From the NCBI GenBank assembly GCA_965267535.1, contig OZ254082.1, positions 4,030,001 through 4,094,000 of the forward strand: a stretch of DNA of 64,000 nucleotides, given 5' to 3'. The notes under the pieces are model-generated. The model saw only the letters and a list, made by a program, of their open reading frames with translations. It was not told the origin of the DNA and did not search any database. A program made the position numbers and the translations under genes. This DNA comes from CAXBNB01 sp965267535 (GTDB lineage: Bacteria; Bacteroidota; Bacteroidia; Cytophagales; Cyclobacteriaceae). Below, piece by piece: positions 37,701-46,283 of this stretch; position 1 is the stretch's first letter; each line of letters opens with the position of its first letter.

Positions 37701-40070
37701 ATGAACATAGTAGACGAGTGCATTGCCAATCAGGGTTTTCCTTTTAAAAGTAAGCTCAGTTTTACCAACCTGATCGGGTACTGGGAAGCACACACCCACG
37801 ACCCAAACCCCTTTAGAGCTGCCTGCGCCAACGAAATCGTGAAGCGCGTGAGCAAAGTACGGGCATTTGCCTCTCCTATCGAGGATCTTTCTATACTGGA
37901 CAAAAACAAAGATTTGGTAGACACCATTATGTCTGCCGTTTTTCCGCCGGCTATAGAAGACGAAATGGTAGCTGCGGTAGTTCCATTTTCGAAAGATACA
38001 GTATTTGAATCGCCAGCCTATACCCGCCTGATGCAGGTAGCCGGATCGTACGACGCTCTGGTAGCCGAAATAGACGCCAAGAAAATGATGGGGTATAAAA
38101 TGATGAATGCTTACGCCATGATTTTGGAGGCTTACTATGGCATCACCATGCAGCTGGATCGCTATTTTGTATACACTCTCAAAGACCCAAAAACTGGTCT
38201 AAAAAAACATTATAAGGTTGAGATAAACCCAAGCTTCTGCAACATTGTACTTAGAGGTGAGCTCCCCAAACTATCGGACAGAGACATCAAACACCTGACC
38301 GACAATCTCTACAATATGGAGGAGTGGATTAAAATGCTGCCCCCTCACTTGTTCGAATTTCAAGGTGTAATCATTTTTAAACTCAAAGATCAGACTAACG
38401 AGGAAGTACTATCCCGAATAAAAGATGATTTGCTGGAGCGAGACAGCCTGGTAAATAAAGATGGGTTTGAACAACTCGAAAAACGCTTTCGTTCGCTGCT
38501 CCAGTTGCCCGATCTGAAACTGGGCATAACCGCCTATCAGAAAAGCAAAAACGGATTTATGAACTTTGGCAACAGGATCATTCGCAGCATCATTATGGGC
38601 GAAAACGAGTCTATATGCTGCCATGCCACCAATCATTCGCTGCGCGAGTGGTTTAGCCACCACCCGGAACCCCTCGTGATCGATGATCTGGCCAACAGCA
38701 GCTGTATGGGGGATTTTGAACACCGCCTTGCCAACGAAGGTCTGGGCTCTCTCATTTTAGGCCCGCTCTTTTACAACAACGAATTTGTGGGCCTGCTGGA
38801 ACTGGCCACCCCCCACGCCGGCGACTTAAACACACTGGCCATGAGCAAGGTCAAAAGTGTACTTCCTCTTTTTGCGATAGCGGTAAAGAGAAGCTCCGAC
38901 GAACTGGAAAGTAAGGTGCAATCGGTGATAAAAGAAAAATACACCTCGATACACCCTACAGTAGAATGGAAGTTTGAAGAGGCTGCTCACGATTTTCTCT
39001 CACAAGAGCTGGAAGACGAAAACCCCACACCTATGCCTATCGTGTTTGAGGATGTGTATCCGCTCTATGCTGCCAGCGACATCCGCAATTCTTCTATAGA
39101 ACGAAACAAAGCCATAAATGCCGACCTGAAAAAACAGCTTTCGCTGGCACGCAAAGTATTGCAAGAAGCCTACCGCATCAATGAGTTGCCTGTGCTGGAA
39201 GAAACCATCTACAGAATAGACAACTACACAAAAACGCTGAAGCGTAAGCTGATTACCGGTGATGAAGTATCCATTATTGGTTTTTTGCAGCAGGAAGTTG
39301 AGCCTATCATTCACAACATGGTAGCAAACCACCCCGACTTCAAAGACACGGCAGCTCTGTATAGCAACAGCCTGGACAAAAACCTGGGAGTAGTCTACAA
39401 AGCCAGAAAGGCATTTGAAGACAGCCTGACGGAAATAAACAAAGTAACAACCGGCATACTGGAAGAAGAAGAGGTAAAAGCGCAGGCTATGTTTCCTCAC
39501 TTTTTTGAAAAATACAAAACCGATGGCGTGGAGCACAACATCTACGTGGGAGCATCTCTGTCTGAGAAGAAAATATTTGACCCTATGCACCTGCGTAATT
39601 TGCGCCTGTGGCAACTCATGGTAACTGCCGAAATAGCACGACGCACTGCCGCTATGATTGATGAGCTGCCCCTTCCTTTGGAAACCACCCATTTGGTACT
39701 GGTACACAACGCACCGCTTTCGATCCGCTTTAGAATGGACGAGAAAAAATTTGACGTAGATGGCGCCTACAACATCCGTTATGAGATCATAAAAAAACGC
39801 ATCGACAAAGCGTTGGTAAAAGGTACCGATCAGCGGATTACACAGCCGGGCAAGATTGCCATTATTTATAGTCAGGACAAAGACGCTGAGGAGTACATGA
39901 CCTATATCGACTTTCTGCGATCAAAAGACATGCTACTCGGCGATGTGGAGCATCTGGAACTGGAAGAACTTCAGGGTGTGAGTGGTTTGCGTGCATTACG
40001 TGTAGCTGTGAATATACAGCAATCCTCCATCCTCCACGAGGTAGAAAATATTTTACAAACGTCGGGGTAA
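37701..40070 (+). CDS. Large GAF-domain protein of unknown function
   Basis: This 789-residue protein has a single recognisable GAF-like domain at about 270-400 (ESICCHATNHSLREWFSHHP, then ILGPLFYNNEFVGLLELATP), flanked by long helical regions with no output domain. No TM helix or signal peptide is visible, so it is cytosolic. It could be a ligand- or redox-sensing scaffold. It is divergent from ppk1 across a 140-base gap; related Bacteroidota proteins of this type occur but their role is not known to me. Confidence 0.75.
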   Translation: MNIVDECIANQGFPFKSKLSFTNLIGYWEAHTHDPNPFRAACANEIVKRVSKVRAFASPIEDLSILDKNKDLVDTIMSAVFPPAIEDEMVAAVVPFSKDTVFESPAYTRLMQVAGSYDALVAEIDAKKMMGYKMMNAYAMILEAYYGITMQLDRYFVYTLKDPKTGLKKHYKVEINPSFCNIVLRGELPKLSDRDIKHLTDNLYNMEEWIKMLPPHLFEFQGVIIFKLKDQTNEEVLSRIKDDLLERDSLVNKDGFEQLEKRFRSLLQLPDLKLGITAYQKSKNGFMNFGNRIIRSIIMGENESICCHATNHSLREWFSHHPEPLVIDDLANSSCMGDFEHRLANEGLGSLILGPLFYNNEFVGLLELATPHAGDLNTLAMSKVKSVLPLFAIAVKRSSDELESKVQSVIKEKYTSIHPTVEWKFEEAAHDFLSQELEDENPTPMPIVFEDVYPLYAASDIRNSSIERNKAINADLKKQLSLARKVLQEAYRINELPVLEETIYRIDNYTKTLKRKLITGDEVSIIGFLQQEVEPIIHNMVANHPDFKDTAALYSNSLDKNLGVVYKARKAFEDSLTEINKVTTGILEEEEVKAQAMFPHFFEKYKTDGVEHNIYVGASLSEKKIFDPMHLRNLRLWQLMVTAEIARRTAAMIDELPLPLETTHLVLVHNAPLSIRFRMDEKKFDVDGAYNIRYEIIKKRIDKALVKGTDQRITQPGKIAIIYSQDKDAEEYMTYIDFLRSKDMLLGDVEHLELEELQGVSGLRALRVAVNIQQSSILHEVENILQTSG

Positions 40071-40097
40071 ATCCCCACCCACTTGCATTGTCATTAA

Positions 40098-40129
40098 AAA
40101 AGCCTCTTCCCGTATGGAAAGAGGCTTTT
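40098..40129 (+). terminator. Terminator after the GAF gene
   Basis: AAAAGCCTCTT (40098-40108) pairs with AAGAGGCTTTT (40119-40129) over 11 perfect base pairs with a 10-base loop. The flanking A- and T-runs allow action on either strand, so it can serve the convergent small gene at 40152 as well. Confidence 0.88.
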
Positions 40130-40151
40130 GTATGTCTTGATAGAGAATGTA

Positions 40152-40295
40152 TTAGTTTTTGCTATCTACATTCTTCTTACTTTCCTTTCTGGCATTGACA
40201 AACAGCAGTGCATGTACAAAAGACACTAGAAATATTACTATGTATACAAAAAGGTCAACTCCACTGGTTACTGCCGGATTGAATAGGTCAAACAT
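40152..40295 (-). CDS. Small membrane protein (47 residues)
   Basis: The frame reads MFDLFNPAVTSGVDLF, then one membrane helix (VYIVIFLVSFVHALLFV) and a charged tail (NARKESKKNVDSKN). The helix, basic C-terminal anchor and terminator downstream support a real gene. Layout recalls small accessory subunits of membrane complexes; function is unknown. Start is ATG 40295. Confidence 0.6.
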   Translation of the reverse strand: MFDLFNPAVTSGVDLFVYIVIFLVSFVHALLFVNARKESKKNVDSKN

Positions 40296-40380
40296 GACGT
40301 CTTATTTAAGTTTTTCAATTAATATGCGAATATAAAAATAAATTCAAAACCAAGGCATGGCTAAAGTAGGAAAACTTGCC

Positions 40381-40950
40381 CTATGCCCGTTTAAAGCAAA
40401 AACAATCTGTAGTATGATCATTGACCAGGCCGGTAGCCTGCATGTGAGCATACATTATAGTGCTGCCTACAAACTTAAATCCCCTCTTCTTCAAGTCTTT
40501 GCTTAGCGCGTCCGACTCTGGCGTAGTGGCAGGCACATCCTGCATGGTCTTCCAATTTCCGGTTATGGTTTTGTTTTCTACAAACGACCATATATAGTCA
40601 CTAAAACTACCAAACTCCTGCTGCACCTCCAGAAATCGGCGAGCATTGTTAACAGCCGCTGCTATTTTTTGTCTATTGCGGATAATAGCCGGATTTTGCA
40701 CCAATTCTTCGATTTTCTCATCGGTGAAATCCGCTACTTTACGTACATCAAAACCTGCAAAGGCCTGTCTATATCCTTCTCTTTTTTTGAGAACGGTACT
40801 CCAACTCAAGCCAGCCTGAGCACTTTCGAGTATCAAAAATTCAAAATGTACATGGTCATCATACACCGGCACGCCCCATTCCTCGTCGTGATATTGCTCG
40901 TATGCCGGAAAAGAATTTCTGGCCCATTCACACCGCACTTTTTCTTTCAT
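40381..40950 (-). CDS. tag: DNA-3-methyladenine glycosylase I
   Basis: This 189-residue protein has the Tag pattern: CEWARNSFPAYEQYHDEEWGVP at the N-terminus (with the zinc-ligand Cys and His, and catalytic Glu region), LSWSTVLKKREGYRQAF, and the C-terminal MQATGLVNDHTTDCFC holding the second His/Cys zinc pair. It excises 3-methyladenine from alkylated DNA. It is 1 base after the M28 peptidase stop, so both are on one transcript. Confidence 0.93.
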   Translation of the reverse strand: MKEKVRCEWARNSFPAYEQYHDEEWGVPVYDDHVHFEFLILESAQAGLSWSTVLKKREGYRQAFAGFDVRKVADFTDEKIEELVQNPAIIRNRQKIAAAVNNARRFLEVQQEFGSFSDYIWSFVENKTITGNWKTMQDVPATTPESDALSKDLKKRGFKFVGSTIMYAHMQATGLVNDHTTDCFCFKRA

Positions 40951-40951
40951 A

Positions 40952-41860
40952 TCAGTCTAATTTTTCGTCTATTGTCTTTACGGCATCCAAAATTAAATTT
41001 ACCACACGGCTATAAAACTCCTGATCTATAGCTTCAAAAGTGTCACCCGGCTTGTGGTAGTCCGGGTGATCTTCCACCCCAAAATAGATAAAAGGGATGC
41101 CTTTTTTATAGAATTCACCATGATCTGAGCTATAGGTCCAATCCTGTTTTCCCTCTCTGGAATTGTCGTGTCCAAAGCGCAACACCACACCTTCATGCCG
41201 TTCATTTACGGTTCTCAGTATGGGTTTTAGCTCCGGAACATAACGAGTACCACAGGCATACAGCTCGCTCCGGTTACTCCGGCTCACCATATCCATATTG
41301 ACAGTCAAAACAACATCTTCTGGATTTAGCGTAGCAGCATAATGGCGGGCGCCACGCAAGCCCAGCTCTTCCGCATCCAGTGCCACAAATAGGAGCGTAT
41401 GCTCCGGCTGGTGTTGGCTAAAATACTCTGCCAGATACAACAACGCTGACACTCCGGAAGCATTGTCGTCTGCTCCTGCATACAGCTTGCCATCAACCCA
41501 ACCCAGGTGATCGTAATGAGCAGTAACAATGATTTGCTTCCTTTTTTTTCCTTTTACGCTGGCAGCAAGATTATATCCCTCCGATGAGTTCGACGGGTGA
41601 TTGATTTTAAACGGCTGTACATAATCATCTTTTATTCCGGGCAACAATCTCAATTGCTTATAGCGCTCCAATATGTGATTTTTAGCCAGCTCGTGCCCCG
41701 GAGTTCCGGGCTTTCTACCCTCCATCTTTGGGCTACTAAGTGTACGCAAATCTTCGATCAGGCTACTCGGCGATTGCGCATACCCTGCTTCCGTTCCCCA
41801 GACAAGTATACAGCAGCCCGTTATGATTATTCGAAGGTATATTTTGTGCAACAGATTCAA
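40952..41860 (-). CDS. M28 family zinc aminopeptidase, secreted
   Basis: This 302-residue protein has a signal peptide (IIITGCCILVWGTEAGYAQ) and the M28 di-zinc site: His and Asp in VTAHYDHLG, Asp in GADDNASGV, Glu-Glu in DAEELGLRG, Asp in NMDMVSRS and His in SSDHGEFYKKG. It likely trims peptides in the periplasm or outside the cell. The only start that keeps the signal is TTG 41860. It is followed by tag with 1 base between. Confidence 0.88.
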   Translation of the reverse strand: MNLLHKIYLRIIITGCCILVWGTEAGYAQSPSSLIEDLRTLSSPKMEGRKPGTPGHELAKNHILERYKQLRLLPGIKDDYVQPFKINHPSNSSEGYNLAASVKGKKRKQIIVTAHYDHLGWVDGKLYAGADDNASGVSALLYLAEYFSQHQPEHTLLFVALDAEELGLRGARHYAATLNPEDVVLTVNMDMVSRSNRSELYACGTRYVPELKPILRTVNERHEGVVLRFGHDNSREGKQDWTYSSDHGEFYKKGIPFIYFGVEDHPDYHKPGDTFEAIDQEFYSRVVNLILDAVKTIDEKLD

Positions 41861-41881
41861 TTTATCTATTTTTCTACGTTG

Positions 41882-41889
41882 TAACTTTG
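41882..41889 (+). promoter_or_regulatory. Possible -7 element of the gene at 41922
   Basis: TAACTTTG fully matches TANNTTTG, 32 bases before the ATG at 41922. A TTTG at 41843-41846 is too far upstream (35 bases) to be its -33 box, so only partial support. Confidence 0.3.
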
Positions 41890-41921
41890 AATATATTTAT
41901 TTCGGATCGAAATCCTGCAAT

Positions 41922-43061
41922 ATGATACGCATTAACCTTACAAAAATACTACTTCTCCTGATGCTTCCGCTGGCTACTTTTGCACAATCTGCCGATGAGG
42001 AAATCAACATTGCTGGTTTTCGTTTTTTAGATTACAACAATAAACTACCGGACAACCTACTCTCCAGCAAAACCGCTGTGTTGGTATCGGTACCTCCTAA
42101 ATCGCCCCGAACTACAGAGCGCGGCGACTGGAAAAGCTTTAGTGAGTCAGCTCACAGTCAGTTTCGCAAAATGGGGATTGATGCCGTAGCTTACTACTTT
42201 GTAGACGATATCAAAAGCGGCAATGACCCTGCCATTCATTTTGCCGATGAACTACAAAAACGTCAGGTTCAAAACATCCTGTTGCTGAGTCGTGTACCCT
42301 TAAAAGTTGCCGGAAAAGTAACCGAACGTTATGTAGTAGTCATTACCCCCTTCAACGGAGAGGCTTCCTTTATATCAAACGGTCAGCCTGCCTGGAAAAC
42401 GCAGGGTAAAGAGCTGGACAAAGTTTTGAAAACTCTCGGGAGAGAAGTATACCGATCCAAACAACCTAAAACGAATTTTTTAATTCCTGATCTGCCTGAG
42501 TTTTTTGAAGATGCAGAAATCATAAAAGGGCGAAGAATTCCTACCTATGCCGGAGACTTAAAAGTAGACAAACTGGCCGTTCCACAATTTAAACCGGCAC
42601 TTATACCCGATCAACGACCGGGAGGCACCATCAACAACAAAGTAGAGAAAGAAATACTTGCCCACAATCAAGAGGTAACTCGCAACAACAGCCGTCTGGC
42701 GAACATCATGAAGAGCTACCCGCTAAAATATGAAATCACCAATACCGACTCTGACAAAGAACTGTATGACCAGGGCTTTCAGTATGTGCTGGTAAGGCTA
42801 AACACCACTGGTGTAAACATCAAAAAAATGCTTGACTATGAGATAAATCCCGCGGAAGCAGACTACACTACTGTAAAAAACCGGGATGGTAAAACTACCC
42901 TACGCAGCATCCCCAAAAATGCCCCTGTATACAAATACTATGTAAAACACCTCTACACCGGCGATGTATACATAGGCAGCAAATGGGATGCTGACGAAAC
43001 CTGGGAGGAAGCACTGCAAAACTTCATAGCCAAAATGAAAGAAGAATTGAAGCTAAAATAA
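41922..43061 (+). CDS. Conserved secreted hypothetical protein
   Basis: The likely start is ATG 41922 (379 residues), since a signal peptide follows (ILLLLMLPLATFAQS). The frame remains open to 41823, but that would overlap the divergent peptidase start. The mature protein has an alpha/beta part (residues 40-160) with PPKSPRTTERGDWKSFSES, then a region from 230 with HNQEVTRNNSRLANIMKSYP. No catalytic motif is seen. I do not recognise a family. Confidence 0.7.
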   Translation: MIRINLTKILLLLMLPLATFAQSADEEINIAGFRFLDYNNKLPDNLLSSKTAVLVSVPPKSPRTTERGDWKSFSESAHSQFRKMGIDAVAYYFVDDIKSGNDPAIHFADELQKRQVQNILLLSRVPLKVAGKVTERYVVVITPFNGEASFISNGQPAWKTQGKELDKVLKTLGREVYRSKQPKTNFLIPDLPEFFEDAEIIKGRRIPTYAGDLKVDKLAVPQFKPALIPDQRPGGTINNKVEKEILAHNQEVTRNNSRLANIMKSYPLKYEITNTDSDKELYDQGFQYVLVRLNTTGVNIKKMLDYEINPAEADYTTVKNRDGKTTLRSIPKNAPVYKYYVKHLYTGDVYIGSKWDADETWEEALQNFIAKMKEELKLK

Positions 43062-43165
43062 CTCCCATATCACAGCAGAAGCATTAGATTTCATTCTCAG
43101 GCCTTCATATCAACCTTTTCAACACTCTAAAAAAAACGCTATATTAGTGCGCATAAATTCATTCA

Positions 43166-43186
43166 ATTACAATCCTGTATTGTAAT
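43166..43186. promoter_or_regulatory. Inverted repeat overlapping the peroxiredoxin start codon
   Basis: ATTACAAT-CCTGT-ATTGTAAT is a perfect 8-base inverted repeat with a 5-base centre. Its right arm covers the first two bases of the ATG at 43185, so either a DNA operator or an RNA hairpin here would block initiation. Confidence 0.5.
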
Positions 43187-43781
43187 GCCGGCAAACCTTA
43201 CAATCACTATAACCCTATTACTGATAGGAATAACAGGCCTTTCTGCACAGAGCCAGCAGAAACCTACTGCACTGCATATTGGAGATAAGGCCATCAACTT
43301 CAGCGGTATAGATCAGGCCGGCAATCCTGTTGAGCTTTTCGACATCCTGAAAACCAATCCCGTAGTACTGATGTTTTATAGAGGAGAGTGGTGCCCCTAT
43401 TGCAACAAGCAGTTGAGCGAAATACAGGATTCGCTGAGCTTCATCAATGACAAAGGAGGCGTGGTACTGGCTGTTACCCCCGAACAACCCTTTTCTATCG
43501 ACAAAACCATTGAAAAAACTAACGCATCGTTTAGAATAATCCACGACAAAGACCTCAGCATCATGAAGGCCTATCAGGTGGCCTACAAGATGAAAACACC
43601 GCTTCTCAAAAAATACAAGCGCCACGGGATAGATATAAAGGCTGCCAATCGCGAAAATGGGCAAAATCTACCTGTACCAGCTACTTATGTTATCAGTCAG
43701 GACAAAACCATTTTATATGCGTTCTTCGATCCCGACTTTACCAAAAGAGCAACTGTAAGCAAAATATTGCAGAACCTCTAA
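43185..43781 (+). CDS. Peroxiredoxin-like (AhpC/TSA, thioredoxin-fold) secreted protein
   Basis: This 198-residue protein has a signal peptide (ITLLLIGITGLSAQSQ) and a thioredoxin fold with FYRGEWCPYCNKQL at about residue 67, where the peroxidatic Cys is the first of a CxxC pair; ILKTNPVVLMF precedes it and LPVPATYVISQD gives the cis-Pro. It probably reduces peroxides in the periplasm. It begins at an inverted repeat and is followed 24 bases later by the EF-hand gene. Confidence 0.87.
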   Translation: MPANLTITITLLLIGITGLSAQSQQKPTALHIGDKAINFSGIDQAGNPVELFDILKTNPVVLMFYRGEWCPYCNKQLSEIQDSLSFINDKGGVVLAVTPEQPFSIDKTIEKTNASFRIIHDKDLSIMKAYQVAYKMKTPLLKKYKRHGIDIKAANRENGQNLPVPATYVISQDKTILYAFFDPDFTKRATVSKILQNL

Positions 43782-43805
43782 ATTCAACTTTTCAACCAGT
43801 AAACC

Positions 43806-44393
43806 ATGCTAACAAAACTTCAAAAACAAAAACAAACTCACTTTTTCCACATTCTGGATTACGATTGCAATGGCGTCATACAAAGAGACGACTTTGTAGC
43901 AATTGGTGAAAACATTGCCGTAATCAGGGGTTTTGGCGTACAATCCAAAGAATTTGAAATAGTAATGAGCACATCTCTGGGAGTATGGGACAAGCTCACC
44001 CAATACGTGCACAGTGCCAACTGCTCTCTGGATATGTGGCTCACCTTTATCGATTCGCTCGTGATCAACTCCAGCGAAGACTGGTACGACCAATACGTAA
44101 CCGGTATGGTTCAAACGCTTTTCGACTTGTTCGATACCGATAACGATTACTACATCTCCCTCGATGAATACATCGACCTCTTTATTGGAATGAGGATAGA
44201 AGTACGCTTTGCTCCGATTTCATTCAAAAACCTAGACCAAAACAAAGACGGGCTCATTTCACGGGATGAACTTGTCAGCGCAGTGGAAGAATTCTTGAAA
44301 AGTGACGACCCCAAAGCAACCGGCAACTGGCTGTTTGGCTACTGGAAAACCGAAATGGGCTTCAATGAAAATTCACTTACCATAAAAAACTAA
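43806..44393 (+). CDS. EF-hand calcium-binding protein
   Basis: This 195-residue protein has three EF-hand loops: DYDCNGVIQRDD (18-29), DTDNDYYISLDE (about 115-126) and DQNKDGLISRDE (about 149-160), in the calerythrin-like layout with a degenerate fourth site. It lacks a signal peptide and so is a cytosolic Ca2+ buffer or sensor. It follows the peroxiredoxin gene with a short gap and may share its transcript. Confidence 0.88.
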   Translation: MLTKLQKQKQTHFFHILDYDCNGVIQRDDFVAIGENIAVIRGFGVQSKEFEIVMSTSLGVWDKLTQYVHSANCSLDMWLTFIDSLVINSSEDWYDQYVTGMVQTLFDLFDTDNDYYISLDEYIDLFIGMRIEVRFAPISFKNLDQNKDGLISRDELVSAVEEFLKSDDPKATGNWLFGYWKTEMGFNENSLTIKN

Positions 44394-44438
44394 GCCCAAG
44401 CAGTTCTTTTGGGAGATGCTTTATATTCAGGTAATTTA

Positions 44439-44469
44439 TTGAGATAGGCTTTTACAATTTCTATATTTG
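44439..44469 (+). promoter_or_regulatory. Promoter of gpmI
   Basis: TTG (44439-44441), 20 bases, then TATATTTG (44462-44469) matches the Bacteroidota TTG-N17-23-TANNTTTG promoter exactly. The start site would be near 44476, giving a leader of about 107 bases before the ATG. Confidence 0.6.
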
Positions 44470-44481
44470 CGGCCTTGAATG

Positions 44482-44556
44482 TTGCCTTTGGGCAGTTAAA
44501 GTAGTTTTTACCACATCACCAGGTCTTTTTGTGCGGCTTGCCTTTGGGTAGCTAAA
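44482..44556 (+). repeat. Direct repeat in the gpmI leader
   Basis: TTGCCTTTGGGCAGTTAAA (44482-44500) and TTGCCTTTGGGTAGCTAAA (44538-44556) are 17/19 identical, 56 bases apart, both inside the predicted leader. This could be a regulatory RNA or protein-binding site; no hairpin was evident. Confidence 0.5.
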
Positions 44557-44582
44557 AACACGAAAACCACAATTTGAAACAG

Positions 44583-46103
44583 ATGAACAAAAAAGTAATC
44601 CTCATGATACTCGACGGATGGGGCCTAGGCACCAACAACAAAGTATCAGCTATTGAAGCAGCAAATACCCCTTTTATTGACTCCCTATACACCAAGTATC
44701 CTCACAGCAAACTGGAAGCATCCGGACTGGCAGTAGGCTTGCCCGAAGGGCAAATGGGCAACTCGGAAGTAGGCCACATGAACCTGGGAGCAGGACGTGT
44801 TGTATATCAGGATTTGGTGAAAATAAACAATGCTGCCAAAGACGGCTCACTGGCAAAAAACGAAACACTCGTTGCAGCCTTTGATTACGCCAGCAAAAAC
44901 AACAAGAATGTTCACTTTATCGGATTGGTTTCCGATGGAGGTATACATGCCCACATCGACCACCTAAAAGCTATGTGCTCAGGAGCTAAAGATTTTGGGT
45001 TAAACAATGTGTTTGTTCACGCCTTTACCGACGGCCGTGACACTGACCCTAAAAGTGGCAAAGGCTACCTGCAGGATTTACAGGAACACATGAGCAAAAC
45101 CACTGGCACGCTGGCATCTGTAACCGGACGCTACTATGCTATGGACAGAGACAAGCGATGGGAAAGAGTGAAGCTGGCATACGATGCTATGGTAAACGGT
45201 GTAGGCGAGCAAACTGACGATGTGCTGGCTGCAGTACAGGCCTCTTACGATGCAGATGTGACCGATGAGTTCATCAAGCCGATCGTTCACACCGATACAA
45301 ACGGGCAACCCGTAGCTAAAATAGCTGAGGGTGACGTAGTGGTCTGCTTCAACTTCCGAACCGACCGTGGACGGGAAATCACCGAGGTACTGTCGCAAAA
45401 TGACATGCCGGAATTTGACATGAAAAAACTGAACCTGCACTACGTGACCATGGCTCTGTACGACGAAAAATTCGAGGGAGTGAACGTAATGTACAGCAAA
45501 GACAACCTGAAAAACACACTGGGTGAAGTACTGGAGGCTAACCACAAAAAACAGATCAGAATAGCCGAAACCGAAAAGTATCCACACGTGACATTCTTTT
45601 TCTCCGGTGGTCGGGAAAATGAATTTGAAGGTGAAAAAAGACTGCTTTGCCCATCGCCAAAAGTAGCTACTTACGATCTTCAGCCTGAAATGAGTGCCGG
45701 CGACATCCGCGATGCAATCATACCCGAGCTCAAGCAACAGGAAACTGATTTTGTATGCCTCAACTTTGCCAACCCCGACATGGTAGGCCACACCGGCGTA
45801 TTTGAAGCAGCTGTAAAAGCCTGCGAAACAGTAGACGCCTGTGCCAAAGCTGTAGTAGATACCGCCAGAGAGAATGGCTATACTACCATTATCATAGCCG
45901 ACCATGGCAACTCCGACATCATGGTAAACCCTGACGGATCACCAAACACGGCTCACACCACAAACCTGGTGCCTTGCATATTAGTTGACGACTCATACGA
46001 AGGCAGCATCAAAGACGGAAAGCTGGGCGACATTGCCCCTACGATCCTGACTCTGATGGGTGTAAGTATCCCCGAAGAAATGACCGGAGAGGTATTGGTA
46101 TAA
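44583..46103 (+). CDS. gpmI: 2,3-bisphosphoglycerate-independent phosphoglycerate mutase
   Basis: The 506-residue di-metal enzyme of glycolysis converts 3-phosphoglycerate to 2-phosphoglycerate. The alkaline-phosphatase-type domain opens with LMILDGWGLG, and the catalytic Ser lies in GQMGNSEVGHMNLGAGR (about 62). The insertion domain holds HAFTDGRDTDPKSG and FNFRTDRGREITEVL, and the C-terminal metal ligands are in NPDMVGHTGVFEA and IIADHGNSD. ATG 44583 is preferred over an in-frame TTG at 44574. It ends before a large hairpin terminator. Confidence 0.95.
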   Translation: MNKKVILMILDGWGLGTNNKVSAIEAANTPFIDSLYTKYPHSKLEASGLAVGLPEGQMGNSEVGHMNLGAGRVVYQDLVKINNAAKDGSLAKNETLVAAFDYASKNNKNVHFIGLVSDGGIHAHIDHLKAMCSGAKDFGLNNVFVHAFTDGRDTDPKSGKGYLQDLQEHMSKTTGTLASVTGRYYAMDRDKRWERVKLAYDAMVNGVGEQTDDVLAAVQASYDADVTDEFIKPIVHTDTNGQPVAKIAEGDVVVCFNFRTDRGREITEVLSQNDMPEFDMKKLNLHYVTMALYDEKFEGVNVMYSKDNLKNTLGEVLEANHKKQIRIAETEKYPHVTFFFSGGRENEFEGEKRLLCPSPKVATYDLQPEMSAGDIRDAIIPELKQQETDFVCLNFANPDMVGHTGVFEAAVKACETVDACAKAVVDTARENGYTTIIIADHGNSDIMVNPDGSPNTAHTTNLVPCILVDDSYEGSIKDGKLGDIAPTILTLMGVSIPEEMTGEVLV

Positions 46104-46121
46104 AACCACCTCTCTCTTGTC

Positions 46122-46193
46122 AGAGGCTATTTTATAAAAGCAACTCCGAAAATCTGCTTCGGATCAGGCTTTTATAAGGTAGCCTCTTTTTTT
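46122..46193 (+). terminator. Large hairpin terminator of gpmI
   Basis: AGAGGCTATTTTATAAAAGC pairs with the segment ending TAGCCTCT (8 plus 10 base pairs around a 2-base mismatch), enclosing a second small hairpin TCCGAA/TTCGGA. A seven-T run follows. It lies 18 bases after the gpmI stop. Confidence 0.85.
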
Positions 46194-46283
46194 ATCTCCA
46201 CGCAAAAAAGAGATTAGCGATGCGACTGTTTGAATCTCGCCCAAAAATGATCAGATTAGTGGTTGACTAAAACAAATCTAATC

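Noticed and set aside
39000..39707. A 235-residue open frame on the minus strand within the GAF gene
   Set aside because: Antisense to a long gene with coherent composition; no motif.
45078..45905. A 275-residue open frame on the minus strand within gpmI
   Set aside because: It is antisense to a strongly conserved enzyme, has no recognisable motif and is rich in Cys, Tyr, Val and His as expected from the reverse frame of a coding sequence.
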